Assembly: GCA_003282485.1 (NCBI GenBank)
Contig: QBZD01000006.1
Span: forward strand, 1-56,293
DNA length: 56,293 nucleotides
DNA from: Pelagibacteraceae bacterium AG-333-C14
GTDB lineage: Bacteria; Pseudomonadota; Alphaproteobacteria; Pelagibacterales; AG-422-B15
Direction of reading: 5' to 3'
Shown here: in pieces, positions 17,717 through 26,950 of the stretch
Layout: each line of letters opens with the position of its first letter
Position numbering within the stretch: the first letter of the stretch is position 1
Position numbers and translations under genes: made by a program
Notes under the pieces: model-generated
Seen by the model: the letters and a program-made list of their open reading frames with translations, nothing else
Told to the model about the DNA's origin: nothing
Database searches by the model: none

Positions 17717-18322
17717 CTGTTAAAGGATATTGTAATAGCAAGTCATAATTCTGGAAAAGTATCGGAAATAAAATCTTTATTAAAACCACTAGGTTATAAT
17801 ATTATTTCTGCCAAAAAACTTAAAATCAATGAACCCATTGAAAATGGTCTTACATTTGGAGAAAACTCTCTCATCAAATCAAAAAATGCTGCATTAAAAT
17901 CTAAATTGCCAGCCATAGCTGATGATAGCGGCCTTTGTATTTCATCATTAAATAATGAACCTGGTATTTATTCTGCAAGATGGGCGGGTAAGGAAAAAGA
18001 TTTCAATATTGCTATAGAAAAAATAGAAAAGAAAATGGAAAAAAATAATTATTTTAATAAATCTAGCAGAAAAGCTTTTTTTTGTTGTGCTTTATCAATC
18101 TATTTTCCGAACAATGTAAGCAGAGTTTTTGAAGGTAAGATTTACGGACATGTTCAATTTCCTCCAAAAGGCAAGAATGGTTTCGGGTATGATCCAATTT
18201 TTGTTCCTAAAGGCTATAAAAAAACATTTGGCGAAATGAATTTTAATTACAAAGAAAGAATAAGCCACAGAGCAATTGCATTTAAAAAAATGTCAAATTT
18301 TTTATATAAAATAAAAAATTAA
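17717..18322 (+). CDS. rdgB: dITP/XTP pyrophosphatase, RdgB/HAM1 family, with a non-standard start codon
   Basis: A 201-residue house-cleaning NTPase that hydrolyses dITP and XTP. The first ATG in frame (17906) would remove about 63 residues, including the substrate motif ASHNSGKVSEIKSLL and the FGENSLIKSKNAALKS block that the family needs. Reading upstream, the frame is open to the rph stop and has no ATG, GTG or TTG. The best start is CTG at 17717, about 7 bp after AGAAGGT, giving normal length. ATT at 17729 is the alternative. Later motifs: IADDSGLCISSLNNEPGIYS with catalytic Asp, GKNGFGYDPIFVP, and SHRAIAFKKM. Confidence 0.92.
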   Translation: MLKDIVIASHNSGKVSEIKSLLKPLGYNIISAKKLKINEPIENGLTFGENSLIKSKNAALKSKLPAIADDSGLCISSLNNEPGIYSARWAGKEKDFNIAIEKIEKKMEKNNYFNKSSRKAFFCCALSIYFPNNVSRVFEGKIYGHVQFPPKGKNGFGYDPIFVPKGYKKTFGEMNFNYKERISHRAIAFKKMSNFLYKIKN

Positions 18323-19605
18323 TTTTTAATTACAAACTTATCACTGTCTACATGAAATATTAGAGGTCTACGTTCTACTCTTCCACTTTCATCAAAACGG
18401 AACCACCCATTTATACCCATATACCCTAAGTCAGAGTGAAGAATTTCCTTGGTAATTTTCTTATGCTCTATATTTAAGCTGCTTATTAAACCTACTAAAT
18501 CGTAAGCTAAAGCAGCTAATGAGTGAGGATTATCTTTGTAAATCGTTTTATATTCTTCTTCAAATTTTTTTCGAGCATTTAAGTCTAAGGACGAAAAATA
18601 TGAATTTTTCATTGAAGGCTCTTTAAGGATTAATTCCTTTCCCCAAATAGAATTTCCAATAAATTTTACTTTTTTTGGGTCAACATCATAATAGGGCAGT
18701 ATTGAAACAAAATTTGTTAATTCGCTAAATGAGCGAGCAATGATTATAACAGCTTCAAAATCTAGCTCACCCAAAGTATCTTTGTTTCTTAATAATTTTA
18801 ATTCTTTTAATGAAGACTCAGATTGCAATTCTTCTAGAAGTTTAACTCGATTATCTAAGTCTAATTTTCTTTCATCATAATTTGAAACCTCCCTAGCTAT
18901 TTTGTAATAGTCGGGATCTTTAGTCGGATAAAAAATGAATTGTGAAGATGAATTATTATTTATATTATGGAATTTATTAACTTCATTTTTTACTTTATTT
19001 CCATATTTATTATCAGGAACTATAACTGCATATTTATTAATTCCTCTGTCAATTGAATATTTATAAATACTGCTTAATTCATCTTCAATAGTTAATCCAA
19101 AAACATAAAGATTACGATCACTTACCTCAGAATTATTAGAAAATGTTATAATTGGAATACTTTGATCATTTAAGTACTCTTTTACCTTTAAAACTGTTTT
19201 GGTAAATATTGGACCAATAATCAAATCAACATCATTACTAATTAAATATGATAGATTTTTATATAGTTGGTTTTCTTCTCCAGTGTCTACTATGTAAAAT
19301 TTCAAATTTTTGTTACTGGTTTTTTCTAAGGCCAATTGTGCAGAATCGAGTAGTGATTTACCAATCTGATAAAATTCCCCAGACAATGGTAAAAGTAAGC
19401 CTACCCTGAAAATCTTATCATCTTTATCTATTAAATTATTTTTCTGAGTATTTGGATCTTCATCTTTTTCTATAGTTTCTAGCAATTGTGTTTGATTGTA
19501 TGTTAGTGTTTTTTTGGAAGCTAATTGGGTTGTTTCACAGCCATATAATAATAAACTTAAACAAAGTATTACTAAAACAATAAATTTATCTCTAAAATAA
19601 AACAT
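18319..19605 (-). CDS. LpoA-like lipoprotein (penicillin-binding protein activator family)
   Basis: A 428-residue protein with a lipoprotein signal peptide (hydrophobic 8-20, lipobox LLYGC, lipidated Cys23). The remainder is a periplasmic-binding type I fold: VGLLLPLSGEFYQIGKSLLDSAQLALE near residue 68, then DLIIGPIFTKTV. This combination next to rsmI marks the LpoA/YraM group; E. coli LpoA activates PBP1a from the outer membrane. The alphaproteobacterial protein has only this binding domain, so a ligand-binding role is also possible. It is head-to-head with rsmI: the two ATGs share CATG. Confidence 0.8.
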   Translation of the reverse strand: MFYFRDKFIVLVILCLSLLLYGCETTQLASKKTLTYNQTQLLETIEKDEDPNTQKNNLIDKDDKIFRVGLLLPLSGEFYQIGKSLLDSAQLALEKTSNKNLKFYIVDTGEENQLYKNLSYLISNDVDLIIGPIFTKTVLKVKEYLNDQSIPIITFSNNSEVSDRNLYVFGLTIEDELSSIYKYSIDRGINKYAVIVPDNKYGNKVKNEVNKFHNINNNSSSQFIFYPTKDPDYYKIAREVSNYDERKLDLDNRVKLLEELQSESSLKELKLLRNKDTLGELDFEAVIIIARSFSELTNFVSILPYYDVDPKKVKFIGNSIWGKELILKEPSMKNSYFSSLDLNARKKFEEEYKTIYKDNPHSLAALAYDLVGLISSLNIEHKKITKEILHSDLGYMGINGWFRFDESGRVERRPLIFHVDSDKFVIKN

Positions 19606-20491
19606 GCAATCAAATTTAAATTTATCATATATTACAAAGTTATTGGAACATGAGAAACCTCAAAGTGGCCTTTATATAGTTCCTACGCCAATAGGCAATT
19701 TATCTGATATTACGATAAGGTCATTAAAAATACTTTCTTCAGTTGACTTAATAATAAGTGAAGATACTAGGGTTACAAAAAAACTTACATCGAAATATGG
19801 AATAAAATGTAAAATACAGTCATTTCATAAATTTAATTCTAAAAATAAAATTCCTGGAATAATAAAAAAAATAAGTTCCAATTTTTCTATTGCCATAACT
19901 ACAGATTCTGGAACGCCACTTATTTCAGATCCTGGGGCTGATCTTGTAAAAGAATGTTTTGAAAACAATTTAAGTGTATTTTCTTTACCAGGCCCATCAG
20001 CACCAATAGCAAGCTTCGTTCTAGCAGCTTTTCAATCAGAAAATTTTACCTTTAGAGGTTTTTTCCCAAGAGAAAAAAAGAAAATAGAAAGTCAATTAGC
20101 TAGATTTAATGTAAGCGACTGTCCAGAAATATATTTTGAATCACCTAAGAGAATCATCAAGACATTAAATGTAATATTAGAACTAAGTGGTGATTGTAAA
20201 ATAACGTTTGTTAGGGAATTAACAAAAAAACATGAGGAAATTATCAATGCTAATATCTCTGAACTTTTAGATAAAATAAGCATGAAAGAAAAAATATTAG
20301 GTGAGATAACATTCATTATTGAGCCAATAATGCGAAGAATTACTAAACTTTCTGAAGAAGAAATCATTAAATCTGGTAATAGCTTGCTAAATAAAGGTAT
20401 GAATATCTCAGAGGTATCCCGTCTTATGTCAAAAGATCTGAGTATGTCAAAAAGGGATATTTATCAGTTATTAATAAAAAATAGGAAATAA
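19604..20491 (+). CDS. rsmI: 16S rRNA 2'-O-ribose C1402 methyltransferase RsmI
   Basis: A 295-residue tetrapyrrole-methylase-fold SAM enzyme that methylates C1402 of 16S rRNA. Visible: GLYIVPTPIGNLSDITIRSL near residue 22, ISEDTRVTKKL, the SAM-site TTDSGTPLISDPGADLV and LPGPSAPIASFVLA, and the RsmI C-terminal helical tail. The ATG at 19604 overlaps the divergent LpoA-like ATG by two bases and has no Shine-Dalgarno sequence. A TTG at 19643 would still keep the whole catalytic domain and may be the true start. Confidence 0.95.
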   Translation: MQSNLNLSYITKLLEHEKPQSGLYIVPTPIGNLSDITIRSLKILSSVDLIISEDTRVTKKLTSKYGIKCKIQSFHKFNSKNKIPGIIKKISSNFSIAITTDSGTPLISDPGADLVKECFENNLSVFSLPGPSAPIASFVLAAFQSENFTFRGFFPREKKKIESQLARFNVSDCPEIYFESPKRIIKTLNVILELSGDCKITFVRELTKKHEEIINANISELLDKISMKEKILGEITFIIEPIMRRITKLSEEEIIKSGNSLLNKGMNISEVSRLMSKDLSMSKRDIYQLLIKNRK

Positions 20492-20516
20492 TATAAAATT
20501 AATATAATTTTGAGTT

Positions 20517-21104
20517 ATGACACTTAATAAATTATCAACAGTTTCAATTTTATCAGTATTTTTATTTATATTAACAAATTGTTCTTTTCCTGTAGCAACA
20601 GGAGTCGCTGTAAAGGCGGTGACAGTTTCAAATTCTGATCGAAGTGTAGGAGAGTTTGTTGATGATGTATTAATAAAAACTGTTTTAAAAAATTCTTATT
20701 TCGATCAAAGCGAAGAAATATTCTTTAATGTTGATGTGGAAGTTTCTCTAGGAAGAGTATTGTTGACCGGCACTGTTGATAATATAGATTTAAGAATAGA
20801 AGCTACCCGAATTGCTTGGGGAGTAAAAGGAGTTCAAACTGTTATTAATGAAATTCAAATAAGTCAAAGCGACAGTATATTAAATTTTGCTGATGATTTA
20901 GTTATTAGTACAAAAGTTTTGGCAAAATTAATGCTTGACGAAGAAATAAATTCTTTAAATTATAATATCGAAACTGTTAATAAAATTGTTTATATAATTG
21001 GAATCTCAAGCTCAAGTGATGAAAAACAAAAAGCCATAGAACTTTCTAAAGAAGTATTCGGAGTTGAGGAAGTAGTTGACTATATAACTATCAAATCTGA
21101 ATAG
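20517..21104 (+). CDS. BON-domain outer-membrane lipoprotein (DolP/YraP-like)
   Basis: A 195-residue protein with a signal peptide ending in lipobox LTNC (Cys22; Asn just before the Cys is less usual). Two BON domains follow: residues about 40-110, with VEVSLGRVLLTGTVDN, and about 118-190, with NKIVYIIGISSSSDEKQKAIEL. DolP-type proteins bind anionic phospholipid and guard outer-membrane integrity. Position after rsmI matches E. coli, where rsmI, yraN and dolP cluster; yraN is not here. Confidence 0.85.
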   Translation: MTLNKLSTVSILSVFLFILTNCSFPVATGVAVKAVTVSNSDRSVGEFVDDVLIKTVLKNSYFDQSEEIFFNVDVEVSLGRVLLTGTVDNIDLRIEATRIAWGVKGVQTVINEIQISQSDSILNFADDLVISTKVLAKLMLDEEINSLNYNIETVNKIVYIIGISSSSDEKQKAIELSKEVFGVEEVVDYITIKSE

Positions 21105-21115
21105 GAGTTAGATTT

Positions 21116-22042
21116 ATGAAGTATGGTTTTCAAATAGATCCTGTATCTACACTAAATCCTGATACTGATAGTACTTTGCCTATGATATTCGAGTCACAAA
21201 AGAGAAATAATAGAAATTTTATTTTCTCACCAAGCTCTCTTACATTCAAAAAAAATACCTTATATGCTCTGGCAACAGAAATTGAATTCAAGAATAGTAA
21301 ATTGAGTAGTTACAGTATAAGTAAAGAAAAAATATTAAATTTGAATTCATTAAATTATATTTTTATACGTCAGGACCCGCCTTATAATATGGAGTACATA
21401 TCTTCAATGCATTTACTAGAGCAATTGAATCCAAAAACTAAAATAGTTAATAGTCCAACAGGTATACGAAACGCCCCAGAAAAAATACTAATGTTAAAAT
21501 TTAAAGATATTATTCCTCCAACATTAATTACTAGATCTAGAAATGAAATAGATATTTTTATGAATAACTGCAAGAAAGCTGTTATTAAACCGCTTTACGG
21601 TAATGGAGGACAAGGCATTTTCTTATTAGATAAGAAGGATAAGAACTATAATCAAATTATTGAGAAATTTATAGATGAAGAAGATGTCCCTTTTATTGTT
21701 CAGAAGTTTCTTCCAGAAATAAAAAAGGGCGATAAAAGAATAATTCTTATTAATGGCGAGCCCGTCGCAGCATTAAAAAGAATCCCTAAAAAAAATGAGT
21801 TTAGATCAAATATTCATGTTGGGGGAAATACTGAGGCTGTGAGTCTTTCCAAAAATGACAGAAAAATCTGCAGTATTATTAAAGAAAATTTAATAAGTGA
21901 AAAACTGTTCTTTGTTGGTATCGACGTAATAGGAAATTATCTTACAGAAATAAACGTCACTTCACCAACATGTATCCAAGAGATTAAAAAACTTCATAAG
22001 ATTGATGTTGCAAAAATAATCTTTGATAAATTAGGTGAATAG
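21116..22042 (+). CDS. gshB: Glutathione synthetase
   Basis: A 308-residue ATP-grasp ligase that joins gamma-glutamylcysteine and glycine. N-terminal MKYGFQIDPVSTLNPDTDST is the prokaryotic GshB start. Also visible are FIRQDPPYNMEYI, VNSPTGIRNAPEK, the ATP-binding VIKPLYGNGGQGIF, RIILINGEPVAALKR, and the Mg-binding FVGIDVIGNYLTEINVTSP. Starts 11 bp after the BON gene behind TAGGAG. Confidence 0.97.
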   Translation: MKYGFQIDPVSTLNPDTDSTLPMIFESQKRNNRNFIFSPSSLTFKKNTLYALATEIEFKNSKLSSYSISKEKILNLNSLNYIFIRQDPPYNMEYISSMHLLEQLNPKTKIVNSPTGIRNAPEKILMLKFKDIIPPTLITRSRNEIDIFMNNCKKAVIKPLYGNGGQGIFLLDKKDKNYNQIIEKFIDEEDVPFIVQKFLPEIKKGDKRIILINGEPVAALKRIPKKNEFRSNIHVGGNTEAVSLSKNDRKICSIIKENLISEKLFFVGIDVIGNYLTEINVTSPTCIQEIKKLHKIDVAKIIFDKLGE

Positions 22043-22060
22043 TTATTATTTGAATATTGT

Positions 22061-23023
22061 ATGAGTATCAGGGCAAGAATATTAAATTATGCATTAAAAA
22101 AATATGTAAAGAAAGTTCAACCCCCAGTTGAAGATCGCTCTTATCTAGAAGCAAGAAAAATGATGAATCAAAAAGGCTATGAGGATACAAATAGTTCAAT
22201 TGTAAATACTAGTTTGCAAAAATTTATATTTAATAAAAAAATTTCTAAAATTCAAACAAATGAGATTTATTTAGAAAATATTAGAACACTTTCTTTTGAT
22301 CATGAAGAATTGAGTAAAGACAAGTGTATACTTTACTTCCACGGAGGTGGATATATTGCTGGCTCTCCTGAAACCCATCAAAATCTTTTATCAAGTATAG
22401 CTGAAAAATCTAATTTGAAAGTTTATGCAATTGATTATTCTCTTGCCCCTGAGAACCCTTTTCCAGCTGCACTTAATGATGCCGTTGAAAGTTATAAAAG
22501 TTTATTAAGAATGGGCTATAAGAGTAAAAATATATTCATAGGAGGTGACTCTGCGGGGGGCAATTTATCAATTATAACTACATTAAAACTTCAAGAAATT
22601 AATGAACCCTTGCCATCAAAAGTTTTTCTGCTTTCACCTTGGGCCGACTTAACGGGAGAAGGCAGTAGTATTAGAGAGAATTCACTGTCGGATCCTTATT
22701 TGTCTTACGATGATTGGCTTAATACTGCTAAATCAATGAAAAAAACTGTTGAAGAGTGGTATGCTCCAAACCAGGACTGTAGGAATCCAATGATATCACC
22801 TATATTTGCAAATTTTAAAAATTTTCCTCAAACACTTATCCAGGTAAGTAATATTGAAATATTATTCAGTGACTCAATCACAATCTCAAACAATCTTAAG
22901 AATAACAATAATGGAGTGAAGTTGAGTATTTATAAAAATTTACCTCATGTTTGGCAAATCTTTGGATTTTTACCAGAGTCAAAAAAAGCAATTAATGAAA
23001 TTTCAAATTTCTTAAAAGACTAA
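22061..23023 (+). CDS. Alpha/beta hydrolase, HSL (GDXG) esterase family
   Basis: A 320-residue alpha/beta-fold esterase. Oxyanion-hole motif HGGGYIAGS near residue 99, nucleophile elbow GGDSAGGNLS near 168, an acid region around LIQVSNIEILFSDS, and the catalytic His in NLPHVWQIFG. The HGGG plus GDSAGG pair places it in the hormone-sensitive-lipase family, active on short acyl esters. The physiological substrate is unknown. It ends tail-to-tail with maeB, sharing four bases (CTAA). Confidence 0.85.
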   Translation: MSIRARILNYALKKYVKKVQPPVEDRSYLEARKMMNQKGYEDTNSSIVNTSLQKFIFNKKISKIQTNEIYLENIRTLSFDHEELSKDKCILYFHGGGYIAGSPETHQNLLSSIAEKSNLKVYAIDYSLAPENPFPAALNDAVESYKSLLRMGYKSKNIFIGGDSAGGNLSIITTLKLQEINEPLPSKVFLLSPWADLTGEGSSIRENSLSDPYLSYDDWLNTAKSMKKTVEEWYAPNQDCRNPMISPIFANFKNFPQTLIQVSNIEILFSDSITISNNLKNNNNGVKLSIYKNLPHVWQIFGFLPESKKAINEISNFLKD

Positions 23024-25305
23024 TTTTTAAAAGCTGCAAGTGCAGCGAGATTAACAATATCAGAAACATTCGCACCTAAAGGAGCTATTTGAATACTCTC
23101 TTTAAACCCCACAAGATAGGGACCAACCAGATTTCCTCCACCTAATTCTTGTAACATTTTAGTAGAAATACTAGCGCTGTGAATTGCTGGCATAATCAAA
23201 AGATTAGCAGGACCAGAAAGTTTACAAAATGGATACAAGTTCATCAAATTTTCATTCAAAGCAGTATTTGCTCCCATTTCACCGTCATATTCAAAATCAA
23301 GTTTTCTTTCATCAAGTATTTTGATGGCATCCCTCATATAAACTGAGCGCTCAGTATACGGTGTACCAAAATTTGAATAAGAAACTAAAGCCGCTCTCGG
23401 TTCAATTCCAAATATTTCTTTTACAACTTCCGCACTTTCCTGCGTTATATTTGCAAGCTGTGCAGCGTTGGGCATATCATGAACATTTGAATCTGCAACA
23501 AATATTGTTCTTCCGTTGCACAACATAACAGTCATTCCCAAAATTGTTTTATTAGGAATAGGATCTAATACATATTCTATGCTTTCTAGAGAAGCAGCAA
23601 AACTTCTTGTTAGACCGCAAACCATCGCATCAGCTTCATTAAGTGATACCATACAGGCAGCAAATACATTTCTTTCTTTGGTAAGAAGATTAAGGCAATC
23701 TTTTCTTAAAAAACCCTTTCTTTGAAGCCTATTATAAATATGTTCAGCGTACCTATCGTGCTCTGCTTTATTTCTAGTACTATGAATTTCTATCTTATCA
23801 AAGAAATCAAGTCCCATTTCTTTCATTTTATTTTTAATTATTTCATCTCTACCAATTAGTATTGGTGTTCCCATTCCATTATTAAGGAATATTACAGCCG
23901 CTCGAATCATGTCCTCTTCCTCGCCTTCAGTGAAGATAACGCGTTTTGGGTTTTCTTTTACTTCTTGAAATATTTTTTGTAACAATCCAGCTGAGGGATT
24001 AAGTCTCGCTGATAACTCATTAGAATACCTGTCCATATCCACAATTGCTTTGCGCGCAACTCCAGTATCCATAGCAGCTTTGGCAACTGCAGGTGGAACT
24101 TTGCTAATAAGTCGAGGATCAAACGGAGAAGGTATAATATAATCAGGACCATACTGTGGGCGCTTCCCAGGATAAGCGTTTGCAACTTCGTCAGGTACAT
24201 CCTCTTTTGCTAAGTCAGCTATTGCTTTTGCAGCAGCTATCTTCATTTCTAAATTAATTGTTGTAGCTCTAACATCTAACGCCCCTCTAAATATGTATGG
24301 AAATCCTAAAACATTATTTACCTGATTAGGATAGTCGGATCTTCCTGTTGCAATTATTGCATCAGATCTACATTCTTTTACATCTTCGGGAGTAATTTCA
24401 GGTTCAGGGTTTGCCATAGCAAAAATAATCGGGTTATCAGCCATTGATAAGGCCATTTTTTGACTGATTATATTCCCAACTGATAAACCAAAAAAAATAT
24501 CTGCACCAACCAGCGCATCCTCTAATGTCCTACAATCAGTTTTTATTGCATGAGCAGATTTCCACTGGTTCATGTTTTCTTTTCTTTCAGAGTGAATAAC
24601 GCCCTTTGTATCGCAAAGTATTGCATTATTGTTAGGCATTCCCATTGCTTTGAGAAGCTCTAAACATGCTATGCCAGCTGCACCTGCACCGTTAACAACA
24701 ATTTTTGCATCACTTATTTTTTTCCCACTAAGATCCAATGCATTTAGAAGGGCAGCTGTAGATATTATAGCAGTTCCATGCTGGTCATCATGAAATATTG
24801 GGATATCCATTAGTTCTCTTAATGTGTCTTCAATAATGAAACACTCAGGTGCTTTGATATCTTCTAAATTTATTCCTCCAAAAGATGGGCCTAAGTATTT
24901 AACAGAATTAATAAACTCGTCAGCATTTTCCGTATCAATTTCAAGATCAATTGAGTCAATGTCAGAAAACCTTTTAAACAAAACAGATTTACCTTCCATC
25001 ACTGGTTTTGAGGCATGTGCGCCTAAATTACCAAGACCAAGTATAGCGGTTCCATTTGATACTACGGCAACTATATTGCCCTTACTCGTATAGTCATAGA
25101 CTGTACTGATGTCCTCTGCAATCGCATTAACTGGTGCCGCAACTCCAGGTGAATAAGCTAGAGACAAGTCCCTTTGTGTCTCAAGTGGTTTGGTTGCTTT
25201 AATTTCAATCTTTCCTGGCTTTCCCTGAGCATGAAAAACTAAAGCTTCCTTCTCACTAAAATGCTCTGCTCTATCCTTTTTCTTCATAAATCCCTTTTTG
25301 GCCAT
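23020..25305 (-). CDS. maeB: NADP-dependent malic enzyme with C-terminal phosphotransacetylase-like domain
   Basis: A 761-residue multidomain malic enzyme that decarboxylates malate to pyruvate with NADPH formation. Malic N-domain at about 20-160 (LAYSPGVAAPVNAIAED, DIDSIDLEIDTENADEF), NAD-binding domain about 160-420 (IFHDDQHGTAII, VVNGAGAAGIACLELL), then a PTA-like domain about 430-760 that regulates rather than makes acetyl phosphate in studied MaeB proteins. The length fits MaeB. It is divergent from murJ. Confidence 0.96.
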   Translation of the reverse strand: MAKKGFMKKKDRAEHFSEKEALVFHAQGKPGKIEIKATKPLETQRDLSLAYSPGVAAPVNAIAEDISTVYDYTSKGNIVAVVSNGTAILGLGNLGAHASKPVMEGKSVLFKRFSDIDSIDLEIDTENADEFINSVKYLGPSFGGINLEDIKAPECFIIEDTLRELMDIPIFHDDQHGTAIISTAALLNALDLSGKKISDAKIVVNGAGAAGIACLELLKAMGMPNNNAILCDTKGVIHSERKENMNQWKSAHAIKTDCRTLEDALVGADIFFGLSVGNIISQKMALSMADNPIIFAMANPEPEITPEDVKECRSDAIIATGRSDYPNQVNNVLGFPYIFRGALDVRATTINLEMKIAAAKAIADLAKEDVPDEVANAYPGKRPQYGPDYIIPSPFDPRLISKVPPAVAKAAMDTGVARKAIVDMDRYSNELSARLNPSAGLLQKIFQEVKENPKRVIFTEGEEEDMIRAAVIFLNNGMGTPILIGRDEIIKNKMKEMGLDFFDKIEIHSTRNKAEHDRYAEHIYNRLQRKGFLRKDCLNLLTKERNVFAACMVSLNEADAMVCGLTRSFAASLESIEYVLDPIPNKTILGMTVMLCNGRTIFVADSNVHDMPNAAQLANITQESAEVVKEIFGIEPRAALVSYSNFGTPYTERSVYMRDAIKILDERKLDFEYDGEMGANTALNENLMNLYPFCKLSGPANLLIMPAIHSASISTKMLQELGGGNLVGPYLVGFKESIQIAPLGANVSDIVNLAALAAFKN

Positions 25306-25411
25306 TTATATAGGTTTTTATCTGCGTTTCAAATTCAAAAACTATAAAATGGGAATGTATACTTAATTTTGACGATATTTAGATGAAAATAGATTAATAA
25401 ACAACAATTAT

Positions 25412-26950
25412 ATGAATGTAATAAGATCATCATTTATCTATTCTTTTTTTACATCTGTAAGTCGAGTATTTGGATTTTTAAGAGATATCTTGATTGCAAA
25501 TTTTTTGGGTACAGGAATATTTGCAGATATTTTTTTTGTAGCCTTTCGTTTTCCAAATACATTTCGCAGAATATTTTCAGAAGGGGCAGTAAATTCTGCA
25601 TTCGTACCAGTTTACTCAAAGTTGATAAGTGAAAAGTTTTTGGAAGATGCAAAAAAATTTGCTGGAAATATCATTGTTATTTTTACAACCATAACAGTCA
25701 TTATTGTCATTATTATTGAGGTATTCATGCCGACTTTTATTTTATTCTTGGCGCCAGGTTTTGCCTTGAACGATGAAAAGCTGGACGAACTAATTAATAC
25801 ATCAAGAATTATATTTCCTTTTCTTGTCATAATTAGTATTGGATCAATTTATTCATCTATTCTCAATGCAAATAATAAATTTGCCTTGTCAGCTTCGCTT
25901 CCAATAATTTTAAATCTCTTCATGATATTGGGAATACTATATGCTTATGTAACGAGTAATAATTTTTTACTTTTTTTATCGTGGTCTGTAATCATTGGAG
26001 GTATAATTCAAATAATTTTTTTAATAGCTTCTCTTAAAAATAATAAAATAGAGATAACTTATTTTTCTCCACTAATTACAACAAACACAAAACGTTTCCT
26101 TAGTTTATTTTCTACAAGTTTTTTTTCCTCAGGCCTACTTCAGATAAATATTTTTATAGGAACTATAATTGCTTCATATGAAACTGGTGCAATTTCGTAT
26201 TTATATTATGCAGATAGAATATATCAATTACCTCTAGCATTGATTGGGATTGCACTTGGAATTGCATTGCTGCCATCAATTTCAAAAAAAATTCAGAAAA
26301 ATTCAAAAACTGAGGTTTATAATACAATCGAGGAGACTACTAAATTTGCCGTATTATTATCACTTCCTGCAGCTGTTGGTATTTTTATTCTGCCAGAACT
26401 GATAGTTCGCATACTGTTTGAGCGAGGTGAATTTAATATTGAATCGACAGCGCTTACAGCTCAGGCACTAAAATTTTACAGTATAGGCTTGGTTGCATTT
26501 ATATTAATGAAAATTTTTACACCAATTTTTTTCGCATATGAAAATGTTAAGCCAACACTTTATGTAACTTTTTTTAATTTAGTTTTGAATACAGTATTGA
26601 GTATAATACTCTTTATTTATATAGGTTTTGTAGGAATTGCGATTGCAACAAGTATTTCAGCGTGGATAAGCGTGTTTGTTCTTTATTATTACCTTCAAAA
26701 AAACTGTTATTTTATTTTCAGTTCAAAAATAATAAAACCAACAATCTTAGTCTTGTTAGCTTCTTTTATTATAGGAATATATATTTATTTCTTTAAAGAT
26801 TATTTTGATGAAATATTTATTAGCATTTATCTTGGAGAGACTTTTTTCCTTTTATTTTTAGTCCTTTCTTCAATACTACTTTACTTATTTATAATATCTT
26901 TTTACAAGCCTTTTTCGTATACTGAAATTAAAAAAGTTTTTAACAAATGA
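25412..26950 (+). CDS. murJ: Lipid II flippase MurJ
   Basis: A 512-residue MOP-family membrane protein, about 14 predicted membrane segments, that moves lipid II across the inner membrane for peptidoglycan synthesis. Family motifs are RVFGFLRDILIANFLG at residues 19-34, then FRFPNTFRRIFSEGAVNSAFVP, and GIALGIALLPSISK in the middle. No Shine-Dalgarno sequence is visible before the ATG. Its TGA overlaps the trpS ATG (ATGA), so the two are coupled. Confidence 0.96.
   Translation: MNVIRSSFIYSFFTSVSRVFGFLRDILIANFLGTGIFADIFFVAFRFPNTFRRIFSEGAVNSAFVPVYSKLISEKFLEDAKKFAGNIIVIFTTITVIIVIIIEVFMPTFILFLAPGFALNDEKLDELINTSRIIFPFLVIISIGSIYSSILNANNKFALSASLPIILNLFMILGILYAYVTSNNFLLFLSWSVIIGGIIQIIFLIASLKNNKIEITYFSPLITTNTKRFLSLFSTSFFSSGLLQINIFIGTIIASYETGAISYLYYADRIYQLPLALIGIALGIALLPSISKKIQKNSKTEVYNTIEETTKFAVLLSLPAAVGIFILPELIVRILFERGEFNIESTALTAQALKFYSIGLVAFILMKIFTPIFFAYENVKPTLYVTFFNLVLNTVLSIILFIYIGFVGIAIATSISAWISVFVLYYYLQKNCYFIFSSKIIKPTILVLLASFIIGIYIYFFKDYFDEIFISIYLGETFFLLFLVLSSILLYLFIISFYKPFSYTEIKKVFNK

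Noticed and set aside
23958-24200. 80-codon second frame inside maeB
   Set aside because: Same-strand shadow at the joint between the malic and PTA-like domains; maeB is continuous, so it is not evidence of a frameshift.
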